Notes: generated by a model from the sequence alone, not told the origin. A stretch of DNA of 64,000 bases from Theropithecus gelada (GCF_003255815.1 NC_037674.1:5123622-5187621), one strand, 5' to 3'. Numbered from the stretch's first letter, positions 11,701-23,560 are shown. Program-made: numbers and translations.

Positions 11701-13838
11701 ATGTCTTGTTGCCAAATACATTCAACAGTGAACTATACAGTTGCCTCCAAGAAATTCACTGCACATTGGTCTGTTCGTTGTTTAAGAAATCTTGGAGTTA
11801 AAAACAAACAAAAATGTACCTAGTATGTTTTAAGATATAGCATCTCCAAGATTATTTGAAACGTACTTTCCTTGTTGTTTCTCTGAATATCTCTCAAAAG
11901 AACTGTTGGAAAATATTGCTTCCCATGATTGATCTTCCATTTGGCTGACCTGCATTTACACCTGTTCCTATTTTGTGTAGGTGATCAATCCATTTGTCAA
12001 GAGCGCTTTCATAATCATGCATTAAAATGCACAAGATTGTCATTCCTCAAAAATGCTACTGTTATCACCTGTAATTAAGTCTACCAAATTGACACTAGAA
12101 AACAAACACAGGGAGAACAATGGGTAGTTGTTAGATCATTTAGCAATCAGAGGTAAAAATTAGTAGCAGAAATGAAATTACTGTCATTTCTCAAATTATT
12201 TTTCAAAGGACAATGTTGCCTTATTAACTAATATTTGATTGGGGACATTTACAACCATTAATCTAGAAAAGAAATTCTTCTACTGCAGTGCACTTCCTCT
12301 ACATACGTGTGTGAATGAGTGTCCATTTTCTTTAAAGTTCCAAGTTACTTATTCATTCATTAGGTAATCTTTTCACATGGAACAAAATTTTTGTGGTAAT
12401 TTATGATAGTTGGAAAAAAAAGATTTGGGGTGATTATAACTCTATTTAGATATTTCTGCCTACATCTATATCATATAAAAAAAAAAAAGTAAAATCTGTT
12501 GACTCTCACAACTTACTAGCCAAATCTTAGATGCTGGTTGAAAATGAAGATACCTGGGTTAGTTCCCAAAAACTATGATTAATTTGGTTGGGAGTAAGAG
12601 CTAGAAATCTATTCTTAATAAACTCTAGTGAATCTGATATTAGTTGGTGTGGGAAGCAGGCTTAGAGAATATCAATCTATTGCAAAAAGCGCACTTCTCT
12701 TTGGACACCTGAAAAAAAGAGCATGCATTAAATGCCTTCAAACTCTATCAAGAATACTTCCATAAAATGGTTCCAAAAATATATTGATATAGCATATACA
12801 ATTTTGATAACTTCCAGGGTAATGCAGATAATGTTTTTAAATGAGTTCATTTGTTTTGGCTTTTCCTTCTCCCCATTTTTCACTATATATTGTGGATCTG
12901 CCACCTTTTAAAAAATAGATGACACTTCCACTTCCCCTCCCACTAATATACTCACAGCTCCTCTTTAGTGAAAATTCTATTGAATGTTCTTGTGCTCCAA
13001 CAGAAAGGAAAAACACAGTAGCACTATTAATCGTACCACTATTAATTAGCTGCATTATGTGGTCTAACATTTTTCTTTATCATTCTGAAACTGGGTGTAT
13101 CTGATACGTTGACACATTCATACAATTTGAAAGAGTCAGTTGAAGTCACAAGGACCCAATATTAGCACTTTTTCAGTGAATGCAGGCAAATCAGTTATTC
13201 CATCATAAAATCGTATTTTGCTCTTCTGTTAATATCATATTTATAAAAGTGTCATGAGGATGCCAAATGCTGAAAATGGAGATGGTCTAGTAACTAGAAA
13301 TCCCCACCCCAGGGAGCACACGTACATATCTCCCCACATCCTAATCCTGTCATGTGTTTTGGACACAGACATTAGAACTTCATGAGGTTTTAACTGTTGA
13401 TTCTTTCCCAAGCATCATCAAGTTATGATTTAGACAATGTGTGACTGAAATTCATTCATTCATCATGCATAGGCACAGTCACATAAATATTGCACAAAAT
13501 ATATCCCTAACTGAAACGAAGAGGTACAAAAACATATTTCACTCTTCGTAAAGAAGTTTGTGAGGAAATATACCTGTGATTGTATAGACACGTTTCCTGA
13601 TAATACACTGACATTCACAAACAGTAGATTGCACTGCAGTTTGTAAACATTTTAAGTTGCATAAACTTCTCCTTGATTTTCAAAGCTAGTATAATACTGT
13701 CTACTAAAACTCCTTTTTGTTTCAACTAAGTACTCTCACATATATTAGTTTATAATAATGTTATTTTTTAAAAGTGTTTTCCATTCAAGGAAAAGAAGTA
13801 AATTCCTATGTCAGAGTAACCAAGGTGGTTGAAGAATA
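8763..13838. other. AT-rich single-copy-looking DNA, no gene recognised
   Basis: About 5 kb with no recognised exon, no long open frame and few evident interspersed repeats. Short A-runs occur at about 9990 and 12478. It contrasts with the repeat-dense remainder of the window and may contain very old, unreadable repeats. Confidence 0.5.
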
Positions 13839-13950
13839 GGTATTAGCCAGAGAGGCTAATACCTGATTAAAGGCTAATACCTGATTAAAGGCTAATACCT
13901 CTCTGGCTAATACCTGGCTAATACTCTGGCTAATACCTGATTAAAGGTGA
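13839..13950. repeat. Composite inverted and tandem repeat (hairpin-capable)
   Basis: GGTATTAGCCAGAGAGG at 13839-13855 has its exact reverse complement at 13898-13914, a 17-bp perfect inverted repeat with a 42-bp spacer. Two exact 18-bp tandem copies of ctaatacctgattaaagg lie in the spacer (13856-13891), and the motif returns at about 13930. A second palindrome, GGTATTAGCC/GGCTAATACC around a 5-base loop, occupies 13839-13863. The cluster is local and belongs to no repeat family I recognise. Confidence 0.9.
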
Positions 13951-16270
13951 TTAAAACAGGTAACATGAACTCTGACTTTAAAATATATTATAGATACAAA
14001 TGCTCTAAGCTAGGAAAAGTTTTCCACATCCAGTCAATGATGCAAACCTTTCATTCCTCAGAAATAATCCCTTTTTAGGTCATCGAAAAAGAATACAACT
14101 GCTACAGCTCCTGATGCAATATCTTCATGAGCCCAGAGCACACACGAATCCTAAGGGAACTGCCATAGTACAGCGCTCATTCTTGGCACCGGAACAAATG
14201 AAACACACTGTATCCCGCACATTCCTGCCGGAGCAGGCCACTGTCCTCTTCNTGGAGACAAGGGGGAAAAGTAAAAGTGGAACATTTCTAGAATCTCACA
14301 AAAAGGAACAAACCAATGTTCTAAGTGCCCAATACGAGCAAATTAGAACCTTAAATAGAGGAAAGTCTTAATGCCTATCCTGGCATAGATTCAGCACCAA
14401 GTACAATGTCATTTTACTGGTTTACCTTTTTCATCCTCAAAAGTAGGGGCTATGAAAAAAAAAACACTAAAATTTCTTTAAGAGAACCTTCTACTTACAA
14501 TCTAACTTACATAATCAAAACACTCTATTGAGGGTGAAAATTGAGTATTATAAGAAAATAATCACCTGTTTTGTGAGAAGTTTCATACATAATGCTCCTC
14601 CACCCAATACACACCTTAAAAAGAAAAAAGGAAACATACAAAATTATATCGAGAATTATTCCTGCTTAAACAATGTCTACTGTCATTACTAAGAAAGTAC
14701 GCACACAGTAAAGATAAAAAGAGAACATGCAAGCATGAGCGTAATTGTTAGGGATATAGGACTATGGGCAACTTAAAAACTCTATTGGTATTACTCTCAT
14801 GTAATTGCTCTGAAATTGTAGTCAATTGTTTGAAATGGCTCTTAGAACAAAATAGTTTGAAATTTTTATGATGTCAAAAACTAAGAAGTTAGCCCTAAAT
14901 ATTCCAAAGAATAGGGGCAGAAAAACCCATTCCCTTAAATGGCACTGGAGTTTTCTTTACAACTCAAACTTTCTCTCCCATCCTGTGATGGCCAAAAGTC
15001 TTTCCTCTGACAATGGCATTGACGTTACCCTACTGCATGGTTTCATGGTTAAAATTGTTTTTACTTATTCTGTCATGAGAATCCAATGGTTCAGACCGTG
15101 CAGCTCCTCTCTGGGAATCCTCAAGTCCTTTCTAGGTCTGAAGACTGTTTTCTGAACCAAAGACAGCTTCTGGGGATGTACCAAATCTCCCCGTAGAAAA
15201 TTATTTAGATCAAGATGTTTTAACCTTTTAACTTTTTCTCAAACAAAATAATTTCATTTCTCCTTTACTGTTATTTTAAATTTCAAAATACACAGATAAC
15301 ATGCCTGAAATAAAATTAAGGGGATAACAATTTTAGAACACAAATTGTGGTAATTTTGAAGACACAAAAGCTAAGACCACTGATGAGGTCTATGTGGACA
15401 CCAAGTCCACCACAACTTGTTCTGTCCACCGGGTCTCTGCCCACGCCTTTCCCTTGCCTGAGATTCCTTCTGCTTCCTACCCTTCCAAATGCTGCATTTC
15501 CCCCCAGAAGAGTTGCCATGACCACTCTAGCCTGCACATCTTCCATTCCAGCTAACCAAAGGCATCCTTGCATTGACTAAACCAAACTATTTTGTAGAGA
15601 AGGCATCTAAAAACTTCTACTATAGACCATTCACCTTAATAATTGTTATCGTGACATTATTCAATAACAAAATGAGGGAAAGAAGTCCTCCTCACTCCCT
15701 TATCCTGGAGAATCCAAGCCAGTGTCTTTCCCACTTGCTTTGCGCAAACCCTAGGACCTTTCAAAGTAACAGTCTAATGGAAAGGAAAGAAAATATAAAA
15801 GAAAAACTCTCCAAAAAATTAAACTTGGGCAAAGAATCATGGAATTAAAAATTTTTATTCTTTGTGTATTTGATTTCTGAAACATAGAAATCTATCTCCC
15901 ACTCCTTAAATCTGCCACTGGGCTAAGAGAATATTGTATAGAATTTGCAATCACTGATTTAACAGAATTAGAACATCCAGGCACTCACTGAGATTTTGCT
16001 TCCACAATCACTCAAAGTCTAGTCATTAGTTAATGAGTTAACACCACGCTTGATCTTCACATTTTGGAAATGCTGACAGTAGACAGGGACTTGTTTTGGG
16101 AAAGGAAGTATACAGTAGACATTGCTACCCATTACCAGCCACCACCACCTTTCCTTTAAAGCACCCCTCTCTCCCTTTAAGGTTGCAGAGTCTCAGAAAG
16201 TGGGAAGAAAGTAAGTTTTTGCATTTTCAGGTCAAAAGAAAGTACATTTGTACAACCAAATTTGTAAAAC
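13951..16270. other. Single-copy-looking DNA, no gene recognised
   Basis: A frame of 85 codons at 14114-14371 (plus) contains an N at 14252 and resembles no protein I know. Frames at 14868-15155 and 15573-15848 also look non-coding. No tRNA or other RNA gene was seen. Confidence 0.5.
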
Positions 16271-16272
16271 CA

Positions 16273-16435
16273 GACTACAGGCGCCTGCCACCACGCTCCG
16301 CTAATTTTTTTTGTATTTTTAGTAGAGACGGGGTTTCACCATGTTCACCAGGATGGTCTGGATCTCCTGACATCGTGATCCGCCCACCTCGGCCTCCCAA
16401 AGTGCTGGGATTATAGGCATGAGCCACCCCTTTTA
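16273..16435 (-). repeat. Partial Alu SINE
   Basis: The left part of an inverted Alu is missing. The remaining text runs from 'gactacaggcgcctgccacc' to 'aggcatgagccacccc'. Confidence 0.93.
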
Positions 16436-16835
16436 AAAGGGGCTTTTGCTTCCCGTTGTTGTGATCACCCATTTTTCACTTCAGCATTTAGAACTTTAGG
16501 TTTCCCGTAGCTGTTTTCCTGAGCCCTGGAGTTACCGGGCTCAGAATGTCTCCACCACCTTGTCACCTTGCAGGCAGACACTTCTCAGCATTCTATTGGG
16601 CTCTGTGTGCTTGATGCTTAAAGTGACATGGAGATATGCTACTTGCTGAGGGGCAAAGGAAGGCAAAAGGTGATTGCCTTCCTGGCATCGATGAAGGCAG
16701 AGAGAAGGGATCTTGGAGGCACAGAGGTTAAGGCATAAGCAATAAACAAGGGTTGCCAACGAAAGAACTAACGCCTCTCCTGGCAACATTTGCAGGTGTT
16801 TTTCACATGGCCAGTGCAATTCACAATGTGAGCAC

Positions 16836-17122
16836 TGTCCAGCACCAAAGGGAATGGCCAACAGGCATGGAGCAGCCTGCAGCGTCCAGCACCCAGGAGG
16901 AAGGCCAGCAGGCACGGAGCAACCTGCAGGGTCCAGCACCCAGGAGGATGGCCAGCAGGTACGGAACAACCTGCAGGGTCCAGCACCCAGGAGGATGGCC
17001 AGCAGGCACGGAGCAACCTGCAGGGTCCAGTACCAAGGAGGGTGGCCAGCAGGCACGGAGTAACCTGCAGGGTCCAGCACCCAGGTGGAAGGCCAGCAGG
17101 CATGGAGCAGCCTGCCTGTCCC
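16836..17122. repeat. 47-bp minisatellite, about five units plus partial ends
   Basis: The motif beginning 'aacctgcagggtccagcacc' recurs at 16874, 16921, 16968, 17015 and 17062, exactly 47 bp apart, with a decayed unit at 17109 and a partial unit before 16874. Units differ at a few sites. Because 47 is not a multiple of three, the repeat cycles through all frames. The open frames across it on both strands (up to 201 codons) are therefore by-products. Confidence 0.95.
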
Positions 17123-17164
17123 AGCAAAGCAGGAGTCACAGGACACAGCTGGACCCAGGTAGGC

Positions 17165-17595
17165 ATGTATATTAGTTTCCTGTGGCTGTTACAGCAAATC
17201 ACCAAAAATTTGGTGACTCAAAACAACAGAAATTTATTTTCTCACAGTTTTGGGTAACAGAAGTCCAAAATCAGTACCACTGGGCTGAAATCTAGGTATC
17301 AGCAGAGCCAGTGCTCTCAGGGGCTTAGGGCAAAATCCATCCTTTGATTTTCCAGCTTCTGGTGGCTGCTGGCATTCATTGTCTTGCAGCTCCACCACTC
17401 CGTGCTCTGCCTCCATGGTCACAGGGCCTCCTTCTCTTCTATCTGAAGTTAAATCTCCTTTATCTCCCTCTTATAAGGAAGCATGTGCCAGGATTTAATG
17501 CCCACTGAGACAAACCAGGATAATCTCTCCTCAAGATCCTTAACTTAATCATACACGAAAAGATGCTTTTTCCAAATAAGGTAACAACTGAGGCT
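17165..17595. repeat. Interspersed repeat, MLT/MER type, family uncertain
   Basis: The text 'attagtttcctgtggctgtt', 'acaacagaaatttattttctcac', 'cttataaggaagcatgtgccagg' and 'ccaaataaggtaac' is a widely dispersed human repeat. I recognise the pattern but cannot assign the family by eye. Confidence 0.55.
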
Positions 17596-17861
17596 TGTTT
17601 TGTATTTTGCTTTTCCAGTTTCACTAATGACACAAACATGCTATAAAATGAAAATCCAGACATTCACGTTTAAACTGTATATTCTGAAATGAAAGGCAAG
17701 AACAGCGCTTTACATATATGAACACTGTTATGTTGCCAGGGTTCTTACTAAACAGATAGTACTACTGTGTTTTAGACCAGTAACTTTTGGGGAGGATATC
17801 TTCTGAAAACAAAGCAGTAGTCTGTACCATTAGTTTAATTTGTTACTTGTCTTAATATGTA

Positions 17862-18170
17862 GTTTTTTGGGTTTTGTTTTGTTTTGTTTTTTGTGTTTTT
17901 GAGACAGTCTTGCTCTGTCACCCAGGTTGCAGTGCCGTGGCGCGATCTTGGCTCACTGCAGCCTCTGTAAAAGGGTGTGGGAGAGGCAAGCATCACCTTT
18001 CATCACATTCTCTGTTTTTAAAAAGACGAGTCTCGCTCTGTGGCCCAGGCTGCCGTGCGGTGCTGTAATCACAGCTCACTGCAGCCTTGACTTCTTGGGC
18101 TCTAGCGATTCCCCCACCTCAGCCTTCCGTGTAGCTGGGACTACAGGTGTGTGCCACTTTGCCCTGGTTG
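17862..18170 (-). repeat. Two partial Alu fragments
   Basis: An inverted left fragment lies at about 17862-17968 and a second inverted fragment at about 18018-18168, separated by about 50 bp of non-Alu text. Confidence 0.85.
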
Positions 18171-18454
18171 CATCACAACTTTTAATAACTGGCTTACAAA
18201 GAGGAACTTTAGGCTAAAACAACTAGAGTGCCTAAAGAACCAGTATTTATTTTTGAGAGCAAAAGCTGCAGGCGGTATGAGTCAACTCTACCAAAAGCTA
18301 ATTTTATAACCCAAATGGTGCCTGTTGAAAAATGTTCAGCCATTAAAAAAGGTTATGGAAGGTGCTTTGAAAGCCTTTACAGATGTTAAAGGCAGTCTCA
18401 AGAAAACTTATGCTTTCATACCTTCCTAGATAAATACATGTGTTTAAAGAGCTG

Positions 18455-19113
18455 GAAAGGGCCTAAAGTGATTCTCAACGTGAATGGCACATCAGAATCA
18501 CCTGGTACCATTAAAAAAACACAACCCAGGCTACCCAGGCCACAGCCCTGACCAATCACCTCAGAATTGCTGGGGATGAGACACAGGCTACCCAGGCCAC
18601 AACCCCGACCAATCACATCAGAACTGCTGGAGATGAGACACAGGCTGCCCAGGTCACAGCCCCGACCAATCACATCAGAACTGCTGGAGACGAGACACAG
18701 GCTGCCCAGGTCACAGCCCCGACCAATCACATCAGAACTGCTGGAGACGAGACACAGGCTGCCCAGGTCACAGCCCCGACCAATCACATCAGAACTGCTG
18801 GAGACGAGACACAGGCTGCCCAGGTCACAGCCCCGACCAATCACATCAGAACTGCTGGAGACGAGACACAGGCTGCCCAGGTCACAGCCCCGACCAATCA
18901 CATCAGAACTGCTGGAGACGAGACACAGGCTGCCCAGGTCACAGCCCCGACCAATCACATCAGAACTGCTGGAGACGAGACACAGGCTACCCAGGCCACA
19001 GCCCCGACCAATCACATCAGAATTGCTGGAGATGAGAGGCAGGCATAGGGTGTCCTGGTTTTTGTTTTTGACTCTCAGGTGATTCCAATGTGCAGCCTAA
19101 GTAGAGAACCACT
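18455..19113 (+). repeat. MER5-type element carrying an internal minisatellite
   Basis: The left end ('agtgattctcaacgtgaatg', then 'agaatcacctgg') and the right end ('ggtgattccaatgtgcagcc', then 'gagaaccactga') are the two halves of a MER5-type hAT element of normally under 200 bp. The 57-bp array lies between them, so the minisatellite appears to have expanded inside the transposon. Confidence 0.75.
18528..19040. repeat. 57-bp minisatellite, nine units
   Basis: Units start at 18528, 18585, 18642, 18699, 18756, 18813, 18870, 18927 and 18984, exactly 57 bp apart. Units 3-8 are nearly identical ('aggctgcccaggtcacagcc'), while units 1, 2 and 9 share a variant ('aggctacccaggccacagcc'). Since 57 is 19 codons, both strands stay open and give 171- to 199-residue repetitive frames that have no sign of being genes. 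Confidence 0.97.
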
Positions 19114-19439
19114 GACCTAAGCCGTAGGCTCCCAGGGATCATCTAATCATGTCTCTCATGACTCTTTCAGTAAATGGTAGTGGAGACACTTCAATTCCAT
19201 TTCCATTTAGAAAGAACATAATGAGCCAATCCCAGCAAAAACCTTTCACTCTACCTGAACTCAGGAATGCTCCAGAAAAGGTATCACTAAACTCAGTGCA
19301 ATCTGTATTACGAGTTTAGGAGAACTCAGCACCTCATATGCCTTCAGATCTGAATGTTTAATAAAGCTCCATCCCTAAGGCATGACTAGAGTTGCATCTG
19401 AAGCATTTTCCATACTGTAAATGGGTAACCACTACTAAG

Positions 19440-20215
19440 AGGATATATGCAAATGACCAATAAGCAGATGGAAACATGTTCACCATCATTAGTCATCAGA
19501 GAAACACAAATCAAAACCACAACGAGATACCACACATCGCAGCCACTAGGATGGCTATAATAAAAAAGACAGTAACAAGTGTTGTCAAGGATGTGGAGAT
19601 ATGGGAACCCTCATATTTTACTGGTGTAAAATAGTACATATAGCTTGTTAAACAGTCTGGCAATTCCTCAAAATGTTAAACGTAGAGTTACCATCTGACC
19701 TAGCAATTATATACTCCTGAAAACAGGTATTCGAACTTGTACACAGACATTCAAATCAACATTATTTATAAGAGCCAACAGGTAGAAACCCAAATGTTCA
19801 CCAACAGATGGATAAACAAAACGGGATATAGTCATACAATGAAATATTATTCAGTCAAAACAAGGGATGAAGTACTGATACACGCTCCAATCTGGATGAA
19901 CCTTGAAAACACTATGGTGAGTGAAAGAAGGATATTGCATGAGTCCATTTATGCAGAATTCCCTCAATACACAAATCTGTACAGACGTTCTGTAGAAAGT
20001 AGATTAGTAGTTGCCAGGGGCTGGGAGAAGGGAGAATGACTGCTAATGGGTATAGGGTTTCTTTTGGAGATGATGAAAAGTTCTAAAATGAAATGGTGGT
20101 AGTAGATGCACAAGTCTGACTATATCAAAAACCACTGGATTGTACAACTTTAAAAGAGTGAATTTTATGGTATGTTTCACTCATAGTTCTGTAAAAAACA
20201 AAAAGAAAGAGCATA
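19440..20215 (+). repeat. Old L1 3' end
   Basis: The text 'cagagaaacacaaatcaaaacc', 'aggatggctataataaaaaagac', 'gaaatattattcagtcaaaac' and 'ttgccaggggctgggagaag' is the L1M ORF2 end and 3' untranslated region in sense orientation. It is broken in every frame. Confidence 0.85.
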
Positions 20216-20374
20216 TTTACAGTTCCAGAACAAGCTACATATATAATATGCTAATAATCTTGTTATCTTCCCTACATTCTAAAGGCACAATTAAGCAGTT
20301 AGCTGGCTGCTCACTACAATGAGATCACATTGTAGCCAAAGTGAAACAGTGTTTGTAGTTAAAAAGATTTTCAA

Positions 20375-20560
20375 ATATATGATCTCCTTGACTCACATAG
20401 TTTCCCTGAGAAAAAGATGTTAACAATCGTTCCCCTTTAAAGATGAGTAAATACGTTCAGAGAGATTAAATATGGAAGAGTTTCTCAGGTTAACTGGCAG
20501 TGAAATGCCGGACTAAACTCCCCTCTCCATGTCTTTCTCACTTTACTGCTCTGCCTAGAA
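20375..20560 (-). repeat. MIR-like fragment
   Basis: 'aaagatgagtaaatacgttcagagagattaaat' and 'aactggcagtgaaatgccgg' resemble the antisense MIR core and tail. It is strongly diverged. Confidence 0.5.
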
Positions 20561-20624
20561 CAGGAAAACAGTAACTGGGTGGGAAGAACCTTAGAAGTCA
20601 TCTAGGCCATGCATTCTCTTTTCT

Positions 20625-20826
20625 TTTCTTTTCTTTTTTTTTTGAGACAGGGTCTCGCTCTGTGGCCCAGGCTGAAGTGCAGTGGTCTGATCACAGTAGG
20701 CCACTTATTCTCAACAGAGGCGATATCACCTCCAAGGAAGTCAAAACTAATTCTCAGCAGGGAGACATTACAAATCTTAGACATTACAAGATTTGTGACT
20801 CTCCAAAAGTCAACCCTACCCGACAA

Positions 20827-20860
<34 letters not shown>

Positions 20861-21136
20861 TCTCGCTCTGCCACCCAGGCTGGAGTGCAGTGGCGCGATC
20901 TCAGCTCACTGCAAGCTCTGCCTCCCGGGTTCATGCCATTCTCCTGCCTCAGCCTCCCGAGTAGCTAGGACTACAGGCACCCGCTACCACACTCGGCCAA
21001 TTTTTTTTGTATTTTTAGTAGAGATGGGGTTTCACCGTGTTAGCCAGGATGGTCTTGATCTCCCGACCTTGTGATCTGCCCGCCTTGGCCTCCCAAAGTG
21101 CTGGGACCACAGGCGTGAGCCACCGCGTCTGGCCAA
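20625..21136 (-). repeat. Alu fragment and near-complete inverted Alu
   Basis: A short inverted Alu start lies at about 20625-20705. After about 120 bp of other sequence, a near-complete inverted Alu spans about 20827-21136, starting with about 33 T and ending in 'gagccaccgcgtctggcc'. Confidence 0.92.
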
Positions 21137-21477
21137 CAATCTTATTTCTTAGTGTTGAGTTTTTCTCTGAATATCCTATAAGCGGCACTGACGTGGAGTT
21201 CATGGAAGATACATGAAATGTATGCAAGGTCAGTGCTTCAAAACTATGGTGAACAGATAACTTGCATCAACAAATGACCTGAGTATTTTTTGAGCATGTC
21301 CTACCTGTGGCAATACAAAATCTCTCTTTCACGAACCAGTCTATCTCAATTCCACAGCATATACCAGGAAAGAAAAACAAAAGCATACCCAGAGGGTTAA
21401 AGTCTATGCCACGGTAGGTTGACATTGAAAACCCTAAAGAGCAGGTAGAAAAATAAGCAAGTGCACCGATAAGTTTC

Positions 21478-21532
21478 TATTACGTTGTTGCAAAAGTGAT
21501 TGCGGTTTTTGCCATTTCACAGGGTACTACTT
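21478..21532 (+). repeat. MADE1/Hsmar1-type mariner fragment
   Basis: 'gttgttgcaaaagtgattgcggtttttgcc' is the diagnostic terminal sequence of the primate mariner-derived MADE1 element. Only one half is recognisable. Confidence 0.8.
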
Positions 21533-21889
21533 AGTGTCCTTTAACACATCACTTATACTCTTATAGTGCCCGTCCCAAATCTATTTAAAAGAAAAACTCA
21601 CTGAGAAACTCTAGAACTGGATATTAGAAAAGCTCACACAGTCAGACTGCAGACACATGGCTCATTAAAGGCTTATTCTGATTCAAAGATGTTTGACACA
21701 TACTGTGATTAAAGGGGTTTATAAAAACCTGTCAATCACTCAGGAAAAAAATAAAAGATCACTACCTGACCCCTACATAAAACTGCCCATTTGATCTGAG
21801 ACTTAAATTTTTTTAATGCTATTGTAAAAGAAAAATACCACATTCTTAAAAGTTTGTTTGATGTCATTCTATTAAAAACTTAAAGTAGT

Positions 21890-22065
21890 AAAAGCAGAAA
21901 CTCTGAGCCAGGTTTCTTGGGTTCAGATGTCATCTCTATAGCTGACTAGCTCGGTGCCTTTGGGCAATTCCCTATGCCTTAGTATCCTTATGTGTAAAGT
22001 GGGAATAACAATGCCACTCCAGAATTGTGGAGAGATGGAACTAAAATGAGAAATAAACCCAGGTA
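21890..22065 (+). repeat. MIR SINE
   Basis: 'ggttcagatgtcatctctatagctgactagc' followed by 'gggcaattccctatgcctta' and 'aaagtgggaataacaatgcc' is the MIR core in sense orientation. Confidence 0.8.
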
Positions 22066-22550
22066 GAACTATAAAAGCAAAGGTCAAATAGCACAGGGAA
22101 GGTGAGAAGGTGAGGCTGACTTAGTAAAAAAGGAAGCAGACATTATAACATTTCACCATAGACACAAAGAAGATGCAGCATCCATCACTCAATTCCAGGA
22201 GGTCCAGATCTTCAGGGCCCACCCCTTCCTATCACTTCCTCACCCCCTTTGGAATCCTTCTTACTTTTTTAAGGGGGCCCAAAATCCTCTGCCATGCTAC
22301 TCAGGACAAACTGATATAATTAGCATATTGAAAAAACACACATTAATATTAGGCAAGGAAGTGACTGTAATTATGAGCTTTATTAACACATGACAAAATT
22401 ATTTAAAAGATTATATCTTAAGTTTTATACGAGATTATATTACTTCTTAAAGATAAAATGACAGTTGAAAACATTTATCCTTACGAAGAAGTAATCTCTT
22501 AATCCTCCTTCAAATGAGAAAAATATTATACGTCAAAATGTCATACATAC

Positions 22551-22633
22551 CTTGCGACTTTGACCATCTTTGGGTTGTACTGTCTGACCAAGGAGAGCAA
22601 AGTTTGCATTGTTTTGTCAGTGTCAATAATATC
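22551..22633 (-). pseudogene. HPRT1: Isolated HPRT1 exon 6-like copy with splice borders
   Basis: HPRT1 is the cytosolic purine-salvage phosphoribosyltransferase. Read on the minus strand, these 83 bases translate without a stop as DIIDTDKTMQTLLSLVRQYN followed by PKMVKVA. This is the PRPP-binding loop and following helix, with one change: the glycine of DTGKT is aspartate. The length equals that of the parent exon as I recall it. It is flanked by a good acceptor (pyrimidine-rich, then GAAAG) and donor (GTATGTATG), so it came from genomic DNA and not from mRNA. I searched 19-24 kb by eye for exons 5, 7 and 8 and found none. PRTFDC1, the close paralogue, fits less well from memory. It is an orphan exon with no expected function. 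The symbol is that of the parent. Confidence 0.85.
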
Positions 22634-23104
22634 CTTTCAAAAAAGAAGACATTGCTATACCTTTAAATTCAGAGTCACTATATAAACATAAAGTACCAAA
22701 ACTCCCATGTATAACTGCAATACTGCCATTCTTTTCAGTGCAGTGATTCTCACCAAAATTCACACTGAGATATTCTAGAATCTACAAATCATCATCCCTC
22801 AGCAAACAGTAAGAATGCCTGTCCCCAGGACTGGAGTTTGTAGGTGCAGAGGTCAGTGACAGCAAATTTCTATATATACATGCACATTTTTTTAGGGAGT
22901 TATGAAGCTGTTCTTCATCATAAAAAGTATTTTAGATTTTTCCCCTTAAATTCAAGATAAAGACTCTCTCCTCCCAACTCTCCAATATAGGTGGCTAACA
23001 GAACACACTTTGAGAAACACTGCTTGATACCATTTTTAAAGGAACCCAAATTAATAAGGCTATAAAATATCTTTACATTAAAGTGAATCTCAGCTATTCA
23101 GTCA

Positions 23105-23560
23105 AAAGTAGGACATTAAACAAACCCATCTCTGTTAGGGAAAAGATTTTTTAAACCATAACCCTAATGCTTTTCAATAAAATACTCTTTAAAAATGGAA
23201 TAAAGCAGTGTGAGCCATCAGAAACACAATCGCTAGAAACTTGGGAAAAATGCAGATTTCTGGGCTGTGGCAGGTAGAATTCTGATAGCTCTCAAAATTC
23301 CTGCCTCTTTTAGGGAAAAAAGACTTTATGGGGTTTTGTTTGTTTGGTGTTTTGTTTTGTTTCATTTCGTTTGTAGGACATTACTCTAAACAAACCTACC
23401 TCTGTTGGGGAAAACATTCCTGCCTCTCAAAATTCCTGCCTCTTTTAGGGATAAAAGACTTAAAAAAAAAAAAAAAAAGAAAGAAAGAAAGAAAAAAGAA
23501 AAAGAAGAAGAAAAGAAAGAAAGAAAAGAAAAATTCCTGCCTCCTGGTGTACACAGCCAG
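23105..23560. repeat. Local direct duplications and A/G-rich tract
   Basis: 'attcctgcctcttttaggga' occurs at about 23299 and again at about 23434, and a third shortened copy ('aaattcctgcctcc') lies at about 23532. A related pair, 'aaacaaaccYaYctctgttRgggaaaa', lies at about 23117 and 23389. A poly(A)/GAAA tract at 23461-23532 separates the last copies. Confidence 0.8.

Noticed and set aside
14114..14371. 85-codon frame with proline- and glutamine-rich text
   Set aside because: It includes an ambiguous base, has no homology I recognise and no splice context. It is mentioned only as an unknown inside a larger stretch.
16541..17205. Frames of 140-201 codons on both strands
   Set aside because: They are produced by the 47-bp minisatellite, which rotates through all frames.
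16836..19040. Possible CRISPR-like arrays
   Set aside because: Units are contiguous without unique spacers, and the host is a primate. These are minisatellites.
18416..19082. Repetitive frames of 171 and 199 codons on opposite strands
   Set aside because: They exist only because the minisatellite unit is 57 bp (19 codons) and lacks stops.
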